A stretch of DNA of 64,000 nucleotides from Flavobacterium psychrotolerans (GCF_003097635.1 NZ_QCZI01000003.1:1-64000), one strand, 5' to 3'. Numbered from the stretch's first letter, positions 9,002 through 18,786 are shown. Notes: generated by a model from the letters alone, not told the origin. Numbers and translations are program-made.

Positions 9002-9085
9002 AGCCCTGATGAAAGTGGAAATCCCAAGTGATTGTGAGGAACGAAGCAATCACTTGGATTGTAGCGAACAGCAGGAACAACCACT
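9002..9085. repeat. Dispersed foldback repeat, copy 2 of 3
   Basis: Head TAGCCCTGATGAAAGTGGAA, inner hairpin CCAAGTGATTG / CAATCACTTGG, tail GATTGTAGCGAACAGCAGGA. The head and tail match copies at 642-745 and 44532-44596 while the stem sequence differs. It lies in the 266-base gap between queE and the TPR gene. Confidence 0.8.
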
Positions 9086-9124
9086 ACTTGATATTCTCTA
9101 AATTCATGCTTCCAATAAAAACAA

Positions 9125-9158
9125 AAAACCGATAGCTTTTAATAAAACTATCGGTTTT
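9125..9158 (-). terminator. Terminator of the exbB-tonB-TPR operon
   Basis: Perfect 11-base stem AAAACCGATAG (9125-9135) / CTATCGGTTTT (9148-9158) with a 12-base loop. It lies 19 bases after the stop of the TPR gene, and its A-rich 5' arm gives a U-rich tail on the minus strand. Confidence 0.85.
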
Positions 9159-9176
9159 GAATTGAATAATGATTTG

Positions 9177-10841
9177 TTATTTAAGTGTTTTCAATGACTC
9201 TAATGCGTATTGATTTGTTGGGTCAAGTGCTAGGGTTTTATTGAAATATTCTTTTGCTTTTGCTTTATCTGAATTTGCATAATTTGCAGCAATTAAATTA
9301 TACGATTCAATGAATTTAGCTTTGTTTTTCGCAACTTCTTCTGGTCCTTTTTCTGTAACGACTCTTAAATATTCTTCATAATATTTTGTCATCATTTCGT
9401 CATTCTCTAGCAATCGGTTTGTTCTTGCTCTAAAAATGTAAGCGTCTTGAGTTGTTGGCGAAGCTTCTATTACTCTTCCAAAAGCGGCATCGGCTTTTTG
9501 AAGTGCTACTAGATCAACTTTTACGACGTCTTTTTTGGTATTGCTAAAATAAATGGAATTACCAAGATAAAAATTGTCTAATAAGAAATTTTTCGAATCT
9601 GGATTCGTAGTGGCAATTTCATAAATGGCAGCTGCTTCTTTGAATAATTTTTGTTCGTATAATTTTTTTCCAATTTCACTCAAATCATTAGTCATAGAAA
9701 TTTCCATTTCTACTGATTTTTTAATATCGGAAACACCAGCTTCAAAAGTAGCAGGATCAACAGTCTTCGTTTCTAAGTTGTTTGCTTTTTTTAATTTAAT
9801 TAAACCCAAATACATATAATCTCTGGCAATTACTTTATTTGATGGGTTAGCTATAAAATCTTGTAATGATTTTAATGCAAGTTCCGTATTTCCGTTTTCA
9901 TAGGCGGAATATCCCAAATAACGAAGAATTCTTGGATTAACGTTGTCCAATTCCTTCATTTTATTGGCCTCAACTTCCAATGATTTGTAATCTTTAGCCA
10001 ATATTAAAAAATCAGCATGACGCATACGGGATGTCAATGAATAATCCGTTAAACTCATGTATTTTTCGTAATACCCTAACGCTTTTTGAAGATATTCACT
10101 ATATTTTTTAGGCTCGTTATTTCCCCAATAATAATACGTTTCTGCTAATTCTCTATAAACCGGTCCATAATTAGGATCGGTAGCAATAACATCATCATAA
10201 GCTTTTACAGCAAGTGTATATGCTTTTGCTCCTTTTAACAAAACACCCAATTGCATTTTTGATCTAATCAAAGTATTATCCGTATTGAAAGCATTTCGAT
10301 AGGCCGCATAAGACTCATTTTGATTTTTGTCGCCATAAAACGCATCTCCAAAAGCCATTTGTAAATTGGCATCCGATGGACTGATTGCTTTTGCTTTATT
10401 TAAAGTGGCTATTGCTGATTTATAATCAGGTTTGTCCGCATTCATGTATGCCTTAGCAATATACACATACTCTTCAATGTCTTTTTTCTTGATGTCTTTA
10501 GTTGCAAGAGCAAAGTTAGCTTGAGCTGCAACTGCATTATTCGCATTTAAATCCATTTGACCTAAACCTATATAATTCAACTTTGCACCATCAGTACCAG
10601 TTAGCCCTTTTTGAAAAAATATTTTTGCAGAATCTTGAATGTCCTGTTTAAGATAAACGTTGCCTAATAGAAATGCAGCCTTTCCATTTCCTGGTTTTGC
10701 TTGAATAAGCGATTTCAACATTGATTTTGCTTTTTCATATTGTTCAGCATCTATAGCTTTTTTTGCTTGCTCTAAATCCTGAGCTTTACCTACTGTTGCT
10801 GTAGCAAGTAATATAAAACTGAAAATCTTAAATTTGTTCAT
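9177..10841 (-). CDS. TPR-repeat periplasmic protein of the ExbBD/TonB operon
   Basis: About 554 residues from the ATG at 10841; a start at 10871 would overlap the upstream gene. A signal peptide ends TVGKAQD. Tetratricopeptide-like helices repeat through the chain, for example AKPGNGKAAFLLGNVYLKQ, DPNYGPVYRELAETYYYW and DPTNQYALESLKTLK. It is the last gene of the operon, 17 bases after the PstS-like gene and directly before a terminator. TPR proteins are scaffolds, so I infer that it links the PstS-like protein or TonB machinery to another envelope component. That role is not demonstrated. Confidence 0.85.
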   Translation of the reverse strand: MNKFKIFSFILLATATVGKAQDLEQAKKAIDAEQYEKAKSMLKSLIQAKPGNGKAAFLLGNVYLKQDIQDSAKIFFQKGLTGTDGAKLNYIGLGQMDLNANNAVAAQANFALATKDIKKKDIEEYVYIAKAYMNADKPDYKSAIATLNKAKAISPSDANLQMAFGDAFYGDKNQNESYAAYRNAFNTDNTLIRSKMQLGVLLKGAKAYTLAVKAYDDVIATDPNYGPVYRELAETYYYWGNNEPKKYSEYLQKALGYYEKYMSLTDYSLTSRMRHADFLILAKDYKSLEVEANKMKELDNVNPRILRYLGYSAYENGNTELALKSLQDFIANPSNKVIARDYMYLGLIKLKKANNLETKTVDPATFEAGVSDIKKSVEMEISMTNDLSEIGKKLYEQKLFKEAAAIYEIATTNPDSKNFLLDNFYLGNSIYFSNTKKDVVKVDLVALQKADAAFGRVIEASPTTQDAYIFRARTNRLLENDEMMTKYYEEYLRVVTEKGPEEVAKNKAKFIESYNLIAANYANSDKAKAKEYFNKTLALDPTNQYALESLKTLK

Positions 10842-10857
10842 CGTTTCGTGATTAATT

Positions 10858-11781
10858 TTATTTTTTATCATTATTGATTTCTTTTCGTATAAGAATTTTT
10901 CGTGATGGAGTTCGTACAGGCACTAATCCAGACTTCAGAACAATCCTTTGTCCGATTTCTCCAGCCAGAAATGAGGCAAATCCCATACCTAACCCTGAAT
11001 AACCCTGACAATTTATAATATACAAATCGCGTGCCAAAGGATATTTCCCTTCGGCAATATTATTTTGTGTAGGCGCATAATAATTGATATCACTGTCATT
11101 CTTAACCTCTAACACATTTATTTTATTGATGTATTGTTTCATCTCCAAACTTGACTCAGATAGAAAATTCACTCCAACCACACCTATCATTCCATCATTT
11201 TTTGCTACATATTGGATAACCTCATTGTTTGTTTTAAAAGAAAAAACTCCTTTTTGAGGGAAATTTTTGATTCCAGCCAATAGGTTAATATACCTGGCCG
11301 TACTTGAATTTGGATTGTCAAAAACCAAACCTTTAATATTAGATTGGACTTTACCTTGCATAACACCAATAATATCTTTTAACGCAATTAAAGTGTCATT
11401 ATTATTTTTATTTGCAATTAAAGCTATGGCATCTTTGGCAAATGGAGTTGTTTTTGGAACTATATTTTTAGCTTCAAAAATTTTCATTTCTTCAATAGTC
11501 AATTTTCTTGGTAAGATTGCAATTCGCGAACTGTCTTTTACCAATGACTGGATTACTTCAGCTTCGGATTTTGCATCAATGCTAATTTTGGCTTTATATA
11601 AACTTTCAAAAACCTGGATTTGATCTTCAACAATTGGCTTTAAAGTCTCATCAACCAGAATTGTAGTTGATCCCTCGAGAATGGTTTCGCTCTTTGGTTT
11701 AGAATTCCCACTATTGTTACACGATAGAATTAAAAACGATAGAAAAACAAATAGTGTCACTGTGGAGGTTAACTTTTTCAT
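10858..11781 (-). CDS. PstS-like substrate-binding lipoprotein
   Basis: 307 residues. The signal FLSFLILSCNNSG is a lipobox with the acylated Cys near residue 21. EGSTTILVDETLKPIVEDQIQVFES is the first strand-helix of a type II periplasmic binding protein. GLGMGFASFLAGEIGQRIVLKSGLVPVRTP is the PstS-type C-terminus. No pstCAB transporter genes are near; the gene is in an exbB-exbD-tonB operon, so it may act in outer-membrane uptake or sensing rather than classical ABC transport. The bound ligand may be phosphate but this is unproven. Confidence 0.8.
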   Translation of the reverse strand: MKKLTSTVTLFVFLSFLILSCNNSGNSKPKSETILEGSTTILVDETLKPIVEDQIQVFESLYKAKISIDAKSEAEVIQSLVKDSSRIAILPRKLTIEEMKIFEAKNIVPKTTPFAKDAIALIANKNNNDTLIALKDIIGVMQGKVQSNIKGLVFDNPNSSTARYINLLAGIKNFPQKGVFSFKTNNEVIQYVAKNDGMIGVVGVNFLSESSLEMKQYINKINVLEVKNDSDINYYAPTQNNIAEGKYPLARDLYIINCQGYSGLGMGFASFLAGEIGQRIVLKSGLVPVRTPSRKILIRKEINNDKK

Positions 11782-11783
11782 AA

Positions 11784-12014
11784 CTAGTCGTTGTCAGAAT
11801 TAATAAAACGCATAAATCGAAAAAAAGAGTAGACAATTAAAATTATTCCAAAAGCAATTCTATAACTTGGTTGCATGACAATTGGAAATTCTTTCCAAAA
11901 AATTACAGTTAATCCTAAAACCAAATATAATAAAAAGAAAAACATTCCTATAACAAGAAGAAACCGCTCTTTTAGCGATTTCTTCTTGAAATTAATTGTC
12001 ATTTTATTCAACAT
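11784..12014 (-). CDS. Small two-helix membrane protein of the TonB operon
   Basis: 76 residues, mostly two hydrophobic segments (about 17-40 and 49-67) with a basic N-terminus. The ATG overlaps the tonB stop (TAATG), so it is translationally coupled to tonB; the next gene starts after two bases. I do not recognise a family. Its position implies an accessory membrane role with the ExbBD-TonB complex. A second ATG at 12002 is a possible alternative start. Confidence 0.7.
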   Translation of the reverse strand: MLNKMTINFKKKSLKERFLLVIGMFFFLLYLVLGLTVIFWKEFPIVMQPSYRIAFGIILIVYSFFRFMRFINSDND

Positions 12015-12802
12015 TACTCAGCAGATTGAATGTTGATAGGCAATGAGTATAACACCCTTACCTTTTTACCGTTTTGTTCTCCGGGAGTCCATTTTGGACA
12101 AGATTTTAATACACGAATAGCTTCTTTACCTGTGCCGTAACCTATATCTCTGATTACTTTTATATCAGTAAGTGAACCGTCTTTTTCAACAACAAAAGAA
12201 ACAAAAACCTTACCTTTCAATCCTTCTTCTTCTGGAGTTTGGTAATTTTTAGCGACAAATTTATAAAATTTTTCTATTCCGCCTGGAAAATCTGGTTTAA
12301 CCTCGATTCCTGCTGTGTTATAAATTGCATTGTCTTCTTCTACAACATCTTTAGGACCATTACCTACTGGTTCTACAGTTAATTCTGCATCTGGATCTCC
12401 TTTAATGGTCTCCGCACCGATTTTTTTGTCTTTTATTTCGGCTATTTTTGGCGGTTCTTCAGTAACTTCATCTGCTTTAGCTACCACAGGTTTCACAAAT
12501 TTCACCTGATCAACTTTTGGAGGCGGTGGCGGAGGTGGTGGAAGATTTTCTTTTGGCTGCTCTTTTGGCGGTAACTTCACAGTGACAATTTTCGTGTCTA
12601 AGGTTGTATCATCTGAAGCTTTTGGCAACATATTGATAAGCAAAGGAGCGGCAATGGCAAAACCAAAAAGAACAGATCCTATTATAAGCGCTTTTATGGT
12701 TGTCTTTGAACTTGATTTTCTTAATTCGTAGGCGCCATAAATTTTATTGCGTCCTTCAAATACGATTTCAATCCATTGATCTTTTAATATATCTAATTTC
12801 AT
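12014..12802 (-). CDS. tonB: Energy transducer TonB
   Basis: 262 residues. A cytoplasmic N-terminus is followed by one membrane helix (about 35-60), a proline-rich spanner with eight consecutive Pro residues near 85-97, an acidic linker and a TonB C-terminal domain (about 175-262). TonB carries proton-motive energy from ExbB-ExbD to outer-membrane receptors. The exbD gene ends 40 bases upstream. The C-terminal domain is very similar to that of the protein at 7471-8274. Confidence 0.92.
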   Translation of the reverse strand: MKLDILKDQWIEIVFEGRNKIYGAYELRKSSSKTTIKALIIGSVLFGFAIAAPLLINMLPKASDDTTLDTKIVTVKLPPKEQPKENLPPPPPPPPKVDQVKFVKPVVAKADEVTEEPPKIAEIKDKKIGAETIKGDPDAELTVEPVGNGPKDVVEEDNAIYNTAGIEVKPDFPGGIEKFYKFVAKNYQTPEEEGLKGKVFVSFVVEKDGSLTDIKVIRDIGYGTGKEAIRVLKSCPKWTPGEQNGKKVRVLYSLPINIQSAE

Positions 12803-12841
12803 TTTCTTGATTATTAGGTTATAATGTAAGTAAGAAGAATC

Positions 12842-13399
12842 TTAATTACCTTCTAACAATTTTTCTTCTTCAGGAGTAAATTCATTTACAATTGCATTCG
12901 TTTCTACCCCTACAATTGCCATTTCATCCAGTATATCAACCAAGTTTCGGTAATTTGATTTCTTACTTGGTTTAATAATCACAATAATTCCATTTTTGGG
13001 CTTACCTAAAGCTGTAGAATATTCCAAAACTGTTTTTTTTCTTTTTATCAATTCTTTACGAATCCCATCTTTACCGTAAGCAATTGCTTTAGGTCCAGCT
13101 ATTGGAGTTGCTAACAAACCCATATAGAAAGTCATTTTATTATGATCACCTAATAAAATGGTCATTGTACGGTTTTCATCAACTTTTATAGGGGCTTCCT
13201 TTTTCTTATCATCCTCTTTATCCGGCAAAGCCAAGCTCATCGATTGAGGTTTTGACAAAGTAGTGGTAAGCATAAAGAACGTGATTAATAAGAAAGCCAA
13301 ATCCACCATAGCAGTTAAATCTACTTTTGCGTTTTGTTTTTTACTTCTTACTTTACCACCTTTTCCGCCTCCACCGTCGCCAGTATTTAATTCAGCCAT
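12842..13399 (-). CDS. exbD: ExbD-family biopolymer transport protein, second copy
   Basis: 185 residues. A Gly-rich, basic N-terminus precedes one membrane helix with the conserved Asp, DLTAMVDLAFLLITFFML (about 27-45). The periplasmic domain ends in ILDEMAIVGVETNAIVNEF. ExbD pairs with ExbB to form the proton channel that drives TonB. It lies 19 bases after the first exbD copy; two non-identical exbD genes in a row is usual in Bacteroidota. Confidence 0.9.
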   Translation of the reverse strand: MAELNTGDGGGGKGGKVRSKKQNAKVDLTAMVDLAFLLITFFMLTTTLSKPQSMSLALPDKEDDKKKEAPIKVDENRTMTILLGDHNKMTFYMGLLATPIAGPKAIAYGKDGIRKELIKRKKTVLEYSTALGKPKNGIIVIIKPSKKSNYRNLVDILDEMAIVGVETNAIVNEFTPEEEKLLEGN

Positions 13400-13418
13400 T
13401 TTAGTGTATCTTTTTTAA

Positions 13419-14030
13419 TTAAAAATCTTTTCCTCTCAAACCAGTAACTAAACTAAAGCTATTGATTTTTTGGTCTTGTAAAATATCCATTACTTTTTTG
13501 ATTTCTGGATATTCTTCTTTTGCATCCCCTTTAATTGCAACTTGTAATTCTTTGTCGGCGATTTCAATATTGGCAGTTCTGGCATAGTAAATCCATTCTT
13601 TCAATTGATTATCAAGTGAATCTTTTGGAACTCCGGGTTGTCCGGCTTTGCTTCTATCAGCCGCTTTCATGTCTATAATTTGCTTTAGACTTTGTATTGG
13701 CACACCAAAACCATCCATTAGGGCAAATTTGTCTTTATCTTCATCCGAAAATTTCACACTGTATTTATCTCCCATCAACTCCAATGTTCTTTTGCGAACT
13801 TCTCGTCCTTTCAAATCAAAAAACACTTTCCCTCCACCTATAGTTATCGTAGCCAGATCACTTTCTGGCAATTTAGTTTGCACTGTCGATGCCGGCGTAT
13901 CAACTGGCAAAGCTTCAGGCACTTTGGCTGTAGCAGTCAAAATAAAGAAGGTTAGCAAAAGGAAAGCCACATCACACATTGCCGTCATATCGGTAGATGT
14001 TGACTTTTTTTTCATTTTTATTTTAGCCAT
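13419..14030 (-). CDS. exbD: ExbD-family biopolymer transport protein, first copy
   Basis: 203 residues. A basic N-terminus and one membrane helix, DMTAMCDVAFLLLTFFILTA (about 14-33), contain the channel Asp. The periplasmic part is longer than in the second copy, with an insertion around DKFALMDGFGVPIQSLKQIIDM. It starts 40 bases after exbB. It probably forms a mixed ExbD dimer with the second copy. Confidence 0.9.
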   Translation of the reverse strand: MAKIKMKKKSTSTDMTAMCDVAFLLLTFFILTATAKVPEALPVDTPASTVQTKLPESDLATITIGGGKVFFDLKGREVRKRTLELMGDKYSVKFSDEDKDKFALMDGFGVPIQSLKQIIDMKAADRSKAGQPGVPKDSLDNQLKEWIYYARTANIEIADKELQVAIKGDAKEEYPEIKKVMDILQDQKINSFSLVTGLRGKDF

Positions 14031-14070
14031 TATTTTTTATATATTATTTGATAATGTATATCAAAAATTA

Positions 14071-14889
14071 TTATTGTTTCAAGCTACCTCTAAAGTGTCT
14101 GTAGGTATTTACAATTGTCGTACCTGCCTCGTCGATAGAATACGTTAAATCATCAATTTTAGAAGTAAAAAAGTTGTAAGCAATAATTGCTAATACTGAA
14201 GTAGAAATACCTGTAGCGGTATTGATAAGTGCTTCCGAAATACCTGTTGCAAGTGCTGCTTGATCCGGAGTTCCTGCACTAGCCAAAGCACCAAACGCCT
14301 TAATCATCCCAGATACTGTTCCCAATAATCCACCAAGTGTTCCTAAAGAAACCAATGAAGAGATAATTGTCATGTTTTTTTCTAACATTGGCATTTCAAG
14401 TGAAGTAGCTTCTTCTATTTCTTTGTGAATAGTCTCTGCAGCTTCCTCGCTATTGAATCCTTCTTTTTTTACATCTTGATATTTAACTAAAGCTGATTTA
14501 ATTGAATTTGCAACAGAACCTTGTTGTTTGTCACAAGTAGCAATTGCATCCTCGATTTTTCCTTCTTTAACACTTCCTTGTACATTTTTCATGAATGTAT
14601 CTAAATTTCCTTTTCCTGCTGCTTTTGAAATAACTGCAAAACGCTCAAAAGAGAAAACAACAACCATCAACAACATCCCTAATAACACCGGTACAATAAA
14701 TCCTCCTTTATAAACCATCCCTAAAGTATTTAATGGATGCCCTTTTTCGCTATCTCCTCCTTCAAAGTTAGATGAAGCTCCCATTAATTGAGACCAAACA
14801 AGGTAACCTACAAATATACATGCTACAATAATGATTCCTGAAATCATTCCTCCTACTTTTGAACCACCTTCATTTTTAACGTTTGCCAT
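14071..14889 (-). CDS. exbB: ExbB/TolQ/MotA-family proton channel protein
   Basis: 272 residues. Hydrophobic helices lie near 12-33, 58-80, 165-195 and 210-240. The family signature SLGTLGGLLGTVSGMIKAFGAL lies in the third. It has an extra N-terminal helix compared with E. coli ExbB. It is the first gene of a seven-gene operon that ends at the terminator 9125-9158. Confidence 0.92.
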   Translation of the reverse strand: MANVKNEGGSKVGGMISGIIIVACIFVGYLVWSQLMGASSNFEGGDSEKGHPLNTLGMVYKGGFIVPVLLGMLLMVVVFSFERFAVISKAAGKGNLDTFMKNVQGSVKEGKIEDAIATCDKQQGSVANSIKSALVKYQDVKKEGFNSEEAAETIHKEIEEATSLEMPMLEKNMTIISSLVSLGTLGGLLGTVSGMIKAFGALASAGTPDQAALATGISEALINTATGISTSVLAIIAYNFFTSKIDDLTYSIDEAGTTIVNTYRHFRGSLKQ

Positions 14890-14955
14890 TTTTTTAATTT
14901 TTAATAGATTTAAATAATTTATAAATTTTTAGTTGTAAATAAACTTGTTTAGGGA

Positions 14956-14963
14956 CAAATTTA
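14956..14963 (-). promoter_or_regulatory. Probable -7 box of the exbB operon
   Basis: TAAATTTG on the minus strand matches TAnnTTTG and lies 67 bases before exbB. No TTG is present at the usual spacing, so this is only a candidate. The rest of the 447-base gap 14890-15336 is A/T-rich and shows no gene. Confidence 0.4.
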
Positions 14964-15336
14964 ATTTTTTAGTTTAAATAAAAAAACTTTTTTCGGGTTA
15001 ATTATAATTAATTTTATACCTTATATATTATTAAACCTTTGATAGAAGTCCATATTTTTTTAAAACAAATAAAACACACTCTTTCAACATCATTTAATCA
15101 ATGATTTACGATATAACGCAGTTGTTATTTCGAATATTATACAGTACTTTAAATATCTAAAAAAATCTCAAAATTTTAAAATTCAGCAACAAATTATTAA
15201 TACAAATTTAACAATTTTAATGTTGAAAAAAATTAATACCTTGCACCTGAATTTAGAAAAAACACTTCTTTAGAACACCATACTCATAGGTTAAAAAAGA
15301 CCATTTCATCCCTATGGTTAATGCTTAAAAAATTAC

Positions 15337-15705
15337 ATGAAAAGTTACATCACTATTGGCTTATTAATTCTTTCGAATCTTTTCATGACTTTAGCTTGGT
15401 ACGGACATCTCAAATTTAAAGAGCTAAAATGGTTTGAAAATGCGGGATTAATAACTGTAGTCCTAATCAGCTGGGCATTGGCTCTATTTGAATATTGTTT
15501 TCAGGTTCCAGCCAACAGAATTGGCTATGAAGGTAATGGAGGTCCTTTCACGTTAATGCAACTAAAAGTCATTCAAGAAGTAGCTACCTTAGTTGTTTTT
15601 GTTGTTTTTTCTTCCTTGTTTTTTAAAAATGAAACCTTAAAATGGAATCATGTGATTGGTTTTGTATTTTTAGTATTGTCGGTATATTTTATTTTTAAGA
15701 AATAA
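15337..15705 (+). CDS. DUF486 small DMT-type membrane protein
   Basis: 122 residues with four hydrophobic segments. The conserved core is FEYCFQVPANRIGY with GPFTLMQLKVIQE, diagnostic of DUF486. The family resembles half-size drug/metabolite transporters that act as dimers; no substrate is known. It stands alone between divergent exbB and a cupin gene. Confidence 0.85.
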   Translation: MKSYITIGLLILSNLFMTLAWYGHLKFKELKWFENAGLITVVLISWALALFEYCFQVPANRIGYEGNGGPFTLMQLKVIQEVATLVVFVVFSSLFFKNETLKWNHVIGFVFLVLSVYFIFKK

Positions 15706-15759
15706 ACCTATAAATCAAGTAATTTAAAAAAATTTGCGCACATCGAAGCAACATAAAAT

Positions 15760-16122
15760 ATGAAAAAATATTTCATCCAATACAGCCCATTCACAGTCCC
15801 AACTACAGACGGAAAACTTATTGAAGAACATCACGGCTTAGCGGCAACCAATAATCCCGAGATTTCAATTGCCCACATGATTGCGCCACCGCTTTGGAGC
15901 GAACCGTTTCAGACACCTGAATTTGAAGAATATACTTATATCATTTCTGGCAAAAAGCAATTTATTATTGATGGAGAAACCATAATTCTTACGGCTGGGC
16001 AATCGATAAAAATCGAAAAAAATACCAGAGTTCAATATTCGAATCCGTTTAATGAACCTTGCGAATATATTGCCGTTTGCAGACCGGCATTTTCTATAGA
16101 AAAAGTTAATAGAGAAAAATAG
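15760..16122 (+). CDS. Cupin-domain protein
   Basis: 120 residues forming one small beta-barrel. The motif FEEYTYIISGKKQFIIDGETIIL with LTAGQSIKIEKNT covers the two cupin motifs, although the usual HxH metal ligands of motif 1 are not present, so metal binding is doubtful. It follows the DUF486 gene by 54 bases. Function unknown. Confidence 0.75.
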   Translation: MKKYFIQYSPFTVPTTDGKLIEEHHGLAATNNPEISIAHMIAPPLWSEPFQTPEFEEYTYIISGKKQFIIDGETIILTAGQSIKIEKNTRVQYSNPFNEPCEYIAVCRPAFSIEKVNREK

Positions 16123-16214
16123 CTATTTTATAATGAGTGCTGGTTTTGTTGGATCACGTTTAATACAGGACATAGAAAATACTAATTATGAGCCCTATTG
16201 ATTGACAAAAACAA

Positions 16215-18611
16215 TTACTTTTTATGTGGTATAAAAACCAATTTTGTTGATGTTTTTATAATTTCTTCTTTATTCAATTTCATCTTTCTGAATTTCCCCG
16301 CATTATAAAGTTCAGCTTGATCATCATAATGAGAACTAAGTGGGTTTCCTGATTGTCCTGTTGGCAAAATACCCCAACTGTTTTCAACATCTGAAAAGTC
16401 TATAATTCTTCTGGTTGAAGGACCACCTTTAACAACATAATTTCCATCTTCAGTAAAATCGAAAAACAGGTTATTAATGACTTCTGATGATCCCGAAACA
16501 GCAAATGGCCCGACATTAAAATAAGGCCTCAAAGCGGCCACTTTCCCCAAAGGATGCTGATGTTCTAAGGTATGAACTTTATTCCAAGTCCAACCTGAAA
16601 CTGAATTTCCTAACTGTTTATCTAAAGCTAAAATGGATTCTTTGAAAGATTTCGACAATATCTGACTTCTAGTTTCTTTCTTTTCTTTAGTCGTTATATT
16701 ATCCCACCAAAGTGAATTTTTATTTACCATTTGTTTAGCAATTATCTGTTTCATAATATGAGTGCCTAAAAACTGCTTAAAATTAGCCGAACCCAATTCA
16801 TCTTCGAAAGTGTTTTTTAAATACAAATAAACCCATTTGTTGTAAATCGTTGGCGCAACATCTTCCAGATTATTAGAGCCTTTCCAAGCTTTCAAAATAG
16901 CAATCGCTTGCTTTTCATTCTTAGAAAGAGTGTTGTAATCCACATTCGAAATTAATTGTTGAACCACTTCTGGAGCAACTGGCGAAGTATTATCGAACAT
17001 CATTTTACTTACCGCTTCTTTATCCCAATTGGATTTTGGATCTAATAAATGCGTAATTCTTTTGGCTCTGTCTTCCGGAAGATAATATCCAGGATATAAA
17101 AATCCGGCTATTGGTTCCGGCTGATTGTTGGCCGAATACACATATTTCCAATCTGGATTTTCTGCCGAAGGATTTTTGGAGAAATCCAAATATTCCTTAA
17201 TATCATCATGTCCGCTTGCACCGTTTAAAATAAAGTTAGTGTTCACTCCTTCATTGTGTTTGTATAATTTTCCCGTTGCCCACCAAGCCACATTTCCTTT
17301 GGCATCGCCATACATTACATTCAATCCGGGCGCAGCAATGAGCGCCACTCCATTATGAAATTGCTCTTTATTTTTTGCATGTGAAAGGATATAAACAGCA
17401 TCCAAAATCTGTATGGGCTGCTGCGTATAAATCCAAGATAAAGCCACCGGTTCATTCATATTTAGGCCATCAATCAAATCGTTCATAATTGGACCATGTC
17501 GGCTCACTTTTAGATTCAAAATCACATCCGAAGTGTCTTTTACTTTTATAATTTTTTTTCTGATTTCGTAGTCTCTGAAACCCGTTGGTGTTTTGTATTT
17601 TTTTTCATTTCTAGGGTCATTTTCCTCCTGATACAAATCAATATCATCATTTTCGAACATCGTCAAACCATACGCATAATCTCTGTTATGTCCCAATAAA
17701 GGAAATGGAGTTCCCGCCAAATAACAGCCGTACAATTCAAAATCCGGTGTTACCAAATGTGCTTCGTACCAAGTTCCTGGTTGCGAAAATCCAATATGCG
17801 GATCATTGGCAAAAATCACTTTTCCGTTTTTCGTTTTTTCGGGTGCAAGTACCCAACTGTTACTTCCTATAAATGGTGGAATTGGCGATTGTTCTAAAAG
17901 TGAAGCAATGGATTTTGAGATGGCACTATATACCTGTGGTTTTTCTTTGGCATTTTTAATTCGAGTTGTATTAAAAGAACCATCAATGCCAAAATCCTTG
18001 AGATAATCCATTCCGTATTTATTTCGAATGTCTGTCAATAAAGGATCTGATTTCTGCGCCATGGCAAAACTAAAAGACATATACCCCAAAATATTATAAA
18101 CATCTTTCAATGTAAATTTTTCTTTCTTCACTCCAATTAACTGAAACTCAACGGGCGTTTTCCCCTCATCGATATATTGGTTTATTCCGTCAAGATAAGC
18201 CAAAGTCAATTGATAACTTGGATCTTTTTTATCCAAAGCTGCAATTGCTTTAACCGAGGCTTCTTCTATTCCTAATCCTGCAAAAAAAATGTCGTTTTTT
18301 AAGGCAACAGAACCAAAAACCTCTGATAATCGTCCCGGTGCTATGCGACGCATCAACTCCATTTGCCACAATCGGTCTTGCGCATGTATATAACCCAAAG
18401 TTTCCATAGCATCCTTTGAATTATCAGCATAAATGTGAGGCACACCAAACTCATCAAAATAAACTATTGTTTCCTTCTTGATATTTTTCAATTCTACTTC
18501 GCCTTCGTATTTGGGTTTTTGATAAAAACCGTAAATAATTAGACCTATAATTACAATTGCTAATAACGAGAGTAATACCAGAAAAATGTTTTTTAATTTT
18601 TTCATCATCAA
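16215..18611 (-). CDS. Penicillin acylase-family N-terminal nucleophile hydrolase
   Basis: 798 residues. An N-terminal membrane anchor or signal (about 5-30) precedes the alpha-chain region (HAQDRLWQMELMRR near 77-90). The predicted self-cleavage site and nucleophile is Ser250 in PPFIGSNSWVL, where SNxW is the usual start of the beta chain. NDPHIGFSQPGTWYEAHL follows as the oxyanion/active-site region. Members hydrolyse amides such as beta-lactam side chains or acyl-homoserine lactones. The natural substrate is unknown. A TATATTTG -7 box lies at 18625-18632 on the minus strand. Three ATG codons in a row make the exact start uncertain by up to 6 bases. Confidence 0.9.
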   Translation of the reverse strand: MMMKKLKNIFLVLLSLLAIVIIGLIIYGFYQKPKYEGEVELKNIKKETIVYFDEFGVPHIYADNSKDAMETLGYIHAQDRLWQMELMRRIAPGRLSEVFGSVALKNDIFFAGLGIEEASVKAIAALDKKDPSYQLTLAYLDGINQYIDEGKTPVEFQLIGVKKEKFTLKDVYNILGYMSFSFAMAQKSDPLLTDIRNKYGMDYLKDFGIDGSFNTTRIKNAKEKPQVYSAISKSIASLLEQSPIPPFIGSNSWVLAPEKTKNGKVIFANDPHIGFSQPGTWYEAHLVTPDFELYGCYLAGTPFPLLGHNRDYAYGLTMFENDDIDLYQEENDPRNEKKYKTPTGFRDYEIRKKIIKVKDTSDVILNLKVSRHGPIMNDLIDGLNMNEPVALSWIYTQQPIQILDAVYILSHAKNKEQFHNGVALIAAPGLNVMYGDAKGNVAWWATGKLYKHNEGVNTNFILNGASGHDDIKEYLDFSKNPSAENPDWKYVYSANNQPEPIAGFLYPGYYLPEDRAKRITHLLDPKSNWDKEAVSKMMFDNTSPVAPEVVQQLISNVDYNTLSKNEKQAIAILKAWKGSNNLEDVAPTIYNKWVYLYLKNTFEDELGSANFKQFLGTHIMKQIIAKQMVNKNSLWWDNITTKEKKETRSQILSKSFKESILALDKQLGNSVSGWTWNKVHTLEHQHPLGKVAALRPYFNVGPFAVSGSSEVINNLFFDFTEDGNYVVKGGPSTRRIIDFSDVENSWGILPTGQSGNPLSSHYDDQAELYNAGKFRKMKLNKEEIIKTSTKLVFIPHKK

Positions 18612-18739
18612 ATAAATTGTTAAACAAATATATACGATTTGGAAGTCTTTTTAAAGTATTTATTTTCAACGAATCTGAACTCAAATAGGATGTAACAAAT
18701 GTAAATTTCCCTGCTAATTAAATATTTTGTTTAACATAT

Positions 18740-18770
18740 TTGTATTTTGATTAGACAAAAAGTATTTTTG
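18740..18770 (+). promoter_or_regulatory. Promoter of the flavin reductase gene
   Basis: TTG (18740-18742), a 20-base spacer and TATTTTTG (18763-18770) match the Bacteroidota consensus. The start codon is 16 bases beyond. Confidence 0.7.
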
Positions 18771-18786
18771 TTTCAAATTAAAAAAC

